Source: Agrypnia vestita
Lineage: Eukaryota; Arthropoda; Insecta; Trichoptera; Phryganeidae
Direction: 5' to 3'
Length of the DNA: 64,000 bases
NCBI GenBank assembly: GCA_016648135.1
Contig: JADDOH010004261.1
Span: 1-64,000, forward strand
Part shown: positions 58,151 to 64,000 of the stretch, one piece after another
How positions within the stretch are numbered: the stretch's first letter is position 1
Layout of the letters: the number at the start of each line of letters is the position of its first letter
Notes under the pieces: model-generated
Databases searched by the model: none
Told to the model about the DNA's origin: nothing
The model's input: only the letters and a program-made list of their open reading frames with translations
Made by a program: the position numbers and the translations under genes

Positions 58151-58224
58151 AATAATATACTAAAATTAATGTTGAAATATAGATATTGTACGAATAATAC
58201 ATTAAAAAATGTATTTTAAATAAT

Positions 58225-58690
58225 AAAAAACCAAGCACTTATCAATTACATTGTAAGGATTGTAACTATTTTTACATAGGAAATACTTCAGAAAATTTGG
58301 AAATTATAGTCAGTAGCATTTGGGATGTCTTAAAAATAATAATTATTAAGAATTTTCGAATCATTTAATAAAATATAATCACTTTTTCGATATAAAAACT
58401 GGTTTCAAAATTTTACACACCAATATAGGGGTTTTCACTTGAATAACCTAGAAATATAAAACCTAAATATTATAAACAATCAAGTAAACTTTTAAAGTAG
58501 CCCTCTTTTAAATCTGTTTCCATTATATTTAATATTTACCTATTTAATTTATAACCACAACCCTTCTAACCCCCTCCCGCCATAGCTAATCTGTCCATAC
58601 ATAGAACATTAAGTTTAGTACATTTATTGTCCTGAAGAAGGTAGCATCGCTTCGGAAACATGTTGAATTTTTAGACCAAAATTTAAGTGT
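58225..58690 (+). mobile_element. Penelope-like retroelement remnant (GIY-YIG start to 3' end)
   Basis: The plus strand reads LHCKDCNYFYIGNTSENLEI, the start of the GIY-YIG endonuclease domain of Penelope-like elements (CxxCxxxYIGxT). After an eroded stretch comes a CTGAAGAAGG...TTCGGAAACATG end at 58632-58661 and AAGTGTGGTTAAAAC. Stops and gaps show it is dead. Confidence 0.75.
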
Positions 58691-58727
58691 GGTTAAAACA
58701 GAGTGTTAATTATTATATTTATTTTAG

Positions 58728-58728
58728 G

Positions 58729-58762
<34 letters not shown>

Positions 58763-58772
58763 CCTAAAATTT
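58728..58772. repeat. (TA)n microsatellite in a palindrome
   Basis: TTTTAGGTTATATA at the left and TATATAACCTAAAA at the right make the whole tract self-complementary. Confidence 0.9.
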
Positions 58773-58787
58773 TGATGTAATATTAGC

Positions 58788-58815
58788 GGTACGCGTCCTA
58801 CGGTTTAAGAATCCC
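58788..58815. mobile_element. Possible hAT terminus
   Basis: The reverse strand reads CAGGGATTCTTAAACCGTAG, similar to hAT tips (CAGGGGTTCTCAAACTG-type). No partner end was found. Confidence 0.35.
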
Positions 58816-59144
58816 TGGTAGAGATGCTTCTGACAATAATAGAAAACCTTTCGATGAACATTATTAATCAGACAATTATTGCATTAAGGCTGCCGTTGGT
58901 TTTTCATCAAGTTACTGGATTATCTGGCTTAACAGTAGAAAACACAAGTTTATTGCATTAACTTGAGAGAATTAAAGTCATGCCGATTTATCGCGAGGTG
59001 GTTTTATGCCGGGGTATTGATGGTCGCTCGCTATTTAGAACTTCGTTAAGCGATGATTTGTTTAATTGCCAGAGCACAATTATAATCTTCTTTAGTAAGA
59101 TAATTTGACCATTCTTATTAAAAAGATTATAATTATTATTAACT

Positions 59145-59193
59145 GCGTACCACAATGTATAATTATAAGATTATAATTATACACAGTGGTACG
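59145..59193. repeat. Imperfect 22-bp hairpin
   Basis: CGTACCACAATGTATAATTA faces TAATTATACACAGTGGTACG with one pair of mismatches. Confidence 0.7.
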
Positions 59194-60140
59194 TACATTA
59201 TTCTGTACTATATGTACATATTTTTGTATACAGATTATCAATATGTCGTTAATAACCCTGATAAGGCTTAGTGTGATATGCAAATTCATTTTAAGACAAT
59301 TATGAAAATCACACGTTACATAATGCACTTTTTAATGGTTGAAAAATACAAACACTGTAGAAAATAATGTTGAAATTTGTGCTGAAAATGAACATGATAT
59401 AAAATTATGTTACATATATAGAGTGTTTGGATTTCAAGACAAAAAAATTATAATATCGTATCACGCGACAGTCCTCGATGGAAGCGATTATCGTGAAATA
59501 GGCCTTTGTTAAGCGTGCAGTAAGTACATGCTTAATATAAGCTAAATTCGTGTTCGTGTTCTGATTATAACATTCAATTGTATATTTATATTATTTTAAG
59601 ACCTTTTATGTAAAAAATATGTGATTAAGGTACGTGAGTATAAAAATGAATATTTAAAATGTTCTCCCTCGCTTTACATAGCTTTACCATTTCAACCTTA
59701 CTTACCCTTTAAAAAAATCAAGAAACTATGGATGCTTGTCTCCCATTCACGATTTGTTTTTCAGGGGTCAGTCATTTTGGTAGTTCTTTACTTTATCGTA
59801 AACTAATTATTAAATTTCAGTTGACTTCCACTGTGAAAAGTATTTTTGATATTTTCTTTTACTAATTACAGCCGCCACGTTACCAAAGCTTAGAATCCAT
59901 GTAAATTAAATAATCACTATACTAAAGATATAATTAATCAAATTCTAATTTAATTACCGTTATTTTACAAAAGTCGTGTAAATAGCGTCAGGCTCTGTTA
60001 AGGTAATTTGAAAATATATTAAAATTAAGGAACTCTTGTTTTCATATTTAAAATAGCATAAAATGTTATTTATTCAATATCAATTTTACGATCCTTTATC
60101 AACTAGCAGATAAGAATCTAGGAATAAACTTTGTGGTCTA
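59194..60140. other. No gene seen
   Basis: AT-rich DNA without recognisable coding, RNA or repeat signal. Confidence 0.5.
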
Positions 60141-60163
60141 GTTGTAGAACATTTATTATAAAA

Positions 60164-60202
60164 GACAATTAAGCAATGTGTTACACACATTGCTTAATTG
60201 TC
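60164..60202. repeat. 18-bp perfect hairpin with 3-base loop
   Basis: GACAATTAAGCAATGTGT, TAC, then the exact complement. This is a cruciform-prone site. Confidence 0.9.
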
Positions 60203-60499
60203 AACAACGATTTTACAGCGATAAACAGCGATTTTTCGCCACTCTTTTTGATAATTTAGGACACTATTTTTAATTTTTTTTAAACACGGACAACAAGGTC
60301 TTATTTAGATTTTTTGCGGAAATTGATATTTTGTACCAAAACTCTGATAGTACCTATCTTTATCCTAATAAACTTGTCAAATTTACAAGTAGTTTAGGAC
60401 ATGTCAAAAAAACATAGCTATATTTAAGTAGCACTCGTTGGTTTTCTCACATATTGACTGGGATTCATAGTCTTAAAACCAACGTATAACACACGTAAA

Positions 60500-60513
60500 T
60501 ACACATACACACA

Positions 60514-60555
<42 letters not shown>
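60500..60555. repeat. (CA)n microsatellite
   Basis: About 24 CA units with AAAC interruptions. Confidence 0.95.
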
Positions 60556-60557
<2 letters not shown>

Positions 60558-60640
60558 TCACATTTAAGTAAGTAATTTTGTAGATAACATTTTTAATTAT
60601 TTAATTTATTTATTTCGTGCATTTTAATACATATAAATGA

Positions 60641-60685
60641 AGGTAGTTGCTTCACTAGACAAGGTCTCTTCTGAAGCAACTACCT
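60641..60685. repeat. 14-bp hairpin
   Basis: AGGTAGTTGCTTCA and TGAAGCAACTACCT across 17 bp. Confidence 0.8.
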
Positions 60686-60689
60686 GTAC

Positions 60690-61367
60690 GGTTTTTTTTT
60701 ATATAAGTTAATACATTAGAAATATTACATATTAGAAATAAACTATAATAAACTAGAAATGAACTAAATATAAGAAATAAAATATTCGCTAGTCCACACA
60801 GCTTCATGAATCTCAGTCTTCCAAAAATAGTTTATACTATGCACTCCGTCATAGTATTTTCAGCTACGCCAATTTGTAAGCGATGTACGGAACAGATATT
60901 ATTAAAATGTTTAAATCTTTTTCTTTGTGAAACATTTTCATGCATTGTAAGCCCCAAATAAATGCAATCAAATTAAAATAATTATATTATATAATGTGTT
61001 CGAAATCAGGAATCATTTTTTCAGCACTTTATTTCCCAAAATTACGAAGCGACATTTTTGTAAAATAATTACCTCATGGGCGATGAACTGACGTACATAA
61101 TTCATTTGCACTCATGTAAACACGAGTAAATCAAAGCATTGTAAATATTGGCACACTTAAAAAAATGGAAGGACCACTGACTCGAGAAATGCAGAGACCC
61201 GGTTAGTTAATCACTTGTTTCCCCCATACATGGCGTCGAAACCAGGACTTTGAAGAAAATAAAGAAATAGCGCTCCGTGTCTTGGGGGTGTAGCGTTGGA
61301 CTGCGCTACTAACGAATACCTTCATTTGTCAGGAACTACAAATCGAAGAATGATCATCCACACATTG
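60690..61367. other. No gene seen
   Basis: AT-rich. Nothing recognised. Confidence 0.5.
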
Positions 61368-61370
61368 ATA

Positions 61371-62088
61371 TCGACGGCTCCTACGTATAATATCGTAACC
61401 CAAAAAATTCAATTTTACAGGAGAAGGATTTGAACATATTTTCGTCCGGTATAAATCTAAATATTGCCCAATTTTTTTGAAATTTCGTTTCAATATTTTA
61501 CTTTATACTGTAGTTTCATAAATAATCACAAAAAAGTCGAAATTATTAAAGGTTTTTGTAGAAATGCACATACGATATTATACTTCGGAAAAGACGCGAC
61601 GTAAAATATCGTATAAATGACTCATAACATTTAACTTCGGAAAAGACGCGACGTAAAATATCGTAAAAGGACTTACAACATTTTACATCGGGAAAGACGC
61701 GACGTAAAATAAGGTAAGTGTTACATACGATAATTTTCTTATGTTGTTTTCTACGCATATTATCGTAAGTGTTACATACGATAATTATCTTAAGTCTTTT
61801 CCAACATATCTTATCGTAAGTGTTACATACGATAAAATTATCATATGTTATTTTCCAACGCAAATTATTGTAAGTGTTACATACGATAGTATACTTCGTA
61901 AAAAATATGTGATTGTTTGAGATACGATAAAAAACGTCCGAAAAAAACGTTATTTATTGCAGAATATATTTTTTTCTTTCTTGGAAATAAAGATATAATT
62001 AAATACATATGAAATACATAATAAACTAAAAATCGTCGATTCGTGGGTTACGATACTCCAACGTATAATAATACGTAGGAGCCGTCGA
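61371..62088. mobile_element. Foldback element made of two opposed 51-bp tandem arrays
   Basis: Inverted ends TCGACGGCTCCTACGTATAA and, reversed, TCGACGGCTCCTACGTATTA, each leading to ATCGTAACCCA or a close variant, with TA on both outer sides. Inside, three units with GGAAAAGACGCGACGTAAAA (61582-61712, spacing 51-52 bp) are followed by four units with GTAAGTGTTACATACGATAA (starts 61714, 61765, 61816, 61870). The second array read in reverse resembles the first (GGAAAAGAC, then TCGTA), so the halves fold on each other. The 105-codon frame on the minus strand is a by-product of the repeat. Confidence 0.8.
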
Positions 62089-62204
62089 TATGGAGAAAAA
62101 ATATCATTCGTCGGGCTCATTGTTAGAAGAATCGGAGAGAGCCCGAAGAACTTACTGTTTATCGGGTATATGGAAGGCAATACAGAATGAACGAAAAATC
62201 GATC

Positions 62205-62706
62205 AAGATAAATTGTAGAAGCCTCACAGAGACAAAGCAATTAATGTGAGAAACGTTTTTGGAAGTTTTTTATACGATGGCCTAAAGCTTACAACCTGTA
62301 TGAGCTGACTTAAGTGATTACTCTACATAATACAACGTTCACCATTTCCATCGTTAGAACATCCACACATTATCCGATTTTCGTAAGTTGTATATATTAT
62401 GTTCTAAATCAATTTCTTTCGTATATTCGAATACATACTATGCTAGAGACACCTATAGTCGTTTCCGTGACATAATACACATAAACTCCGCAGCTGGTAA
62501 TGATACCTCTATATTTTTAAGGCTATCTAAATAGTTATTGTTAGCTGGCATGGTATTAATTAATTGGTGAACGTTGCATTGTGTAGAGTGATAAGGTAAT
62601 TATGCCAACTCATATAGGTTGTAAGCCCTGGGTCATCGTATAAAAGACTTCTGTACAAGTTTCCCATATAAATAGCTTCGTCTCTGTGAGACTTTTATAA
62701 TTTATC
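62205..62706. mobile_element. Foldback MITE family F, intact reference copy
   Basis: About 500 bp with inverted ends of about 145 bp: AAGATAAATTGTAGAAGCCT, CTCACAGAGACAAAGC and CTTACAACCTGTATGAGCTG at the left; ATAGCTTCGTCTCTGTGAGA and TTTATCTT at the right. No coding sequence. It served to recognise the copies at 9575, 14700, 29226 and 42350. Confidence 0.88.
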
Positions 62707-62709
62707 TTA

Positions 62710-63650
62710 ATTAAATAATAATCCCGCAGTAATTGCTTTCTCAGAACATACATATAAAAAGATAGTTGAAAAATCGATTATTCACAGGATGGGTGACGAT
62801 TTAGAACGACTTAGAAAAATGATGTCATGAATGAAGATGAATTGAATGTTCACCCAAAGCCCTGAGAGAAGTGGAGATGATCGGTTCAGGTTTTTTTTTT
62901 AGATGTGAATCACAATTATTTTTAGCCTTGCTTGCTATGTACGAGGCTTATAATGTACCTCAATAGGAGTTCAGGTATTCTGCCCTAGCTGCTACCAGCT
63001 TTGTTGGAATGGGAGGGATTTGTCCGTGGAATTGCCTTCTTCTCCTCCTCTTCTTCCCTCTTCTACTCCTTCGCATTTGCCTATGTTGGGTTTCTTTCGT
63101 TCGGTTCGGTAAATGCGATCGGTTCATGTTCCGATTCTACGACGCTCACACATGAGTTGTAAAGTTGCGGAAATTTTTAATGTTCATGATTTTCAAAATC
63201 TATTATTGATAGATTTGGCGTTAATATTGTGAAGATTATTCACGATGACCTTTAAAATGGATGGAAAATATAAACTAGTTTCATTAAAATGTACCTTTTA
63301 TATTTTAATACTTGAGTTTCGAGAGTATCAGAATCTCTTATCGGTAGGTAAAGTGTTTAGCTGTCGATGAGAGATTATGTGTACTAATCTAATTACTCTC
63401 GAATGTGTAATAATCTCCGGTAGAAATAACACAGTTATGCTTTTTATCCATTTTATTGATCATTAAATTCTATTTTGACTACATTAATCAAAAATAATGC
63501 GCATTTCAATTCAATTATACCCATTTGAAAATTGTAAGAATAACTAGTTGAAAAATATGTGATATTTTCTATTAGCGAAGTTTAATGAATTAAAATTACA
63601 TCATGAGATTTCTTTAAAATATTTATTAATTTTAGCCGACTATAAAATAA
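62710..63650. other. No gene seen
   Basis: Contains a CT-rich patch at 63035-63075 and otherwise AT-rich DNA. No Wnt10 5' exon was found here. Confidence 0.45.
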
Positions 63651-63654
63651 TCTC

Positions 63655-63870
63655 ATCAAGCACCAAAGTCCCTGCTGAACTCAAGGCCAATAGGGCGAAG
63701 GAGCTTAGGAAGGCCAAAATTGAGATGGAGTGACAACGTCCTCAAAGATATCTCTGCCTTAGAGCTTCGAAACTGGAGAGAGCTGGCACTAGACCACTAG
63801 ATGAGTGGAGGAAAATTATTGAGGATGCCAAGACCCACCAAGGGTTGTAGCGCCAAGAATGATGATGATG
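63655..63870 (+). mobile_element. LINE C-terminal fragment with GATGAT tail
   Basis: Reads RAKELRKAKIEME-type sequence and, in the main frame, RRSLGRPKLRWSDNVLKDIS, ALELRNWRELALDH, then TKGC and a (GAT)n tail. The GRPKLRW..NWRELA pattern is the end of a LINE ORF2; the tail marks its 3' end. Confidence 0.7.
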
Positions 63871-64000
63871 ATAAAATAATCTAAAATTAATTAAAATATA
63901 ATTCACATCAACATTTCATATACGGAAATAAAAACAATTGTTTTTTAAGTTCTACATTTTTAATTTCGAGGTGCGTTCCGCCCTATAAGGGCTTTCGAAA

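Noticed and set aside
45376..64000. Search for the Wnt10 N-terminal exon (HRWNCS-type block)
   Set aside because: No minus-strand segment with the conserved WNC context and splice sites was seen; it is probably outside the window, but a diverged small exon could be missed by eye.
1..64000. CRISPR arrays, operons, rRNA or bacterial-type signals
   Set aside because: None seen; the window is clearly eukaryotic, with spliced genes and eukaryotic transposons.

Overview
This window is insect genomic DNA. It is AT-rich, genes are split into short exons by long introns, and several transposon families recur on both strands. A lepidopteran or related holometabolous host is my best guess, from the gene content, the abundant small elements and the common 'taggtacctac'-like words; the species cannot be named from the sequence. 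Two protein-coding genes are supported, both on the minus strand and in tandem.

Region 1 (1-17371) is ninaC, the fused protein kinase and class III myosin of photoreceptors. Sixteen coding exons join in frame with GT/AG sites at all fifteen introns. They give about 1,333 residues: kinase (1-290), linker (290-383), myosin motor (384-1036), two IQ motifs and the start of the tail. The 3' end lies beyond base 1. Its introns hold a deleted Tigger/pogo transposon, a Penelope-like remnant, and a three-level nest of DNA elements whose core is an array of TATCGATA palindromes.

Region 2 (17372-26371) is the gap between the two genes. I see only repeats there: fragments of non-LTR retrotransposons, a small MITE and an unclassified dispersed repeat.

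Region 3 (26372-45375) holds the last three coding exons of a Wnt gene that reads as Wnt10. The exons are very GC-rich, and one intron is 17.3 kb. Region 4 (45376-64000) should be the next Wnt10 intron or upstream DNA. I found no N-terminal Wnt exon in it, so those exons probably lie beyond the window. Both regions are dense in LINE ends, tRNA-derived SINEs, LTR-like fragments, foldback MITEs and Penelope-type sequences.

The two genes are not known to work together: NinaC acts in rhabdomeres, and Wnt10 is a secreted signal. In Drosophila, ninaC also lies near the wg-Wnt6-Wnt10 cluster, so the pairing looks like retained linkage. The most unusual items are a foldback element made of two opposed 51-bp tandem arrays (61371-62088), the palindrome-array MITE (10408-11090), hammerhead-ribozyme-like cores near Penelope remnants, a duplicated ninaC splice donor, and a 148-bp foldback insert flanked by a perfect 12-bp direct repeat.
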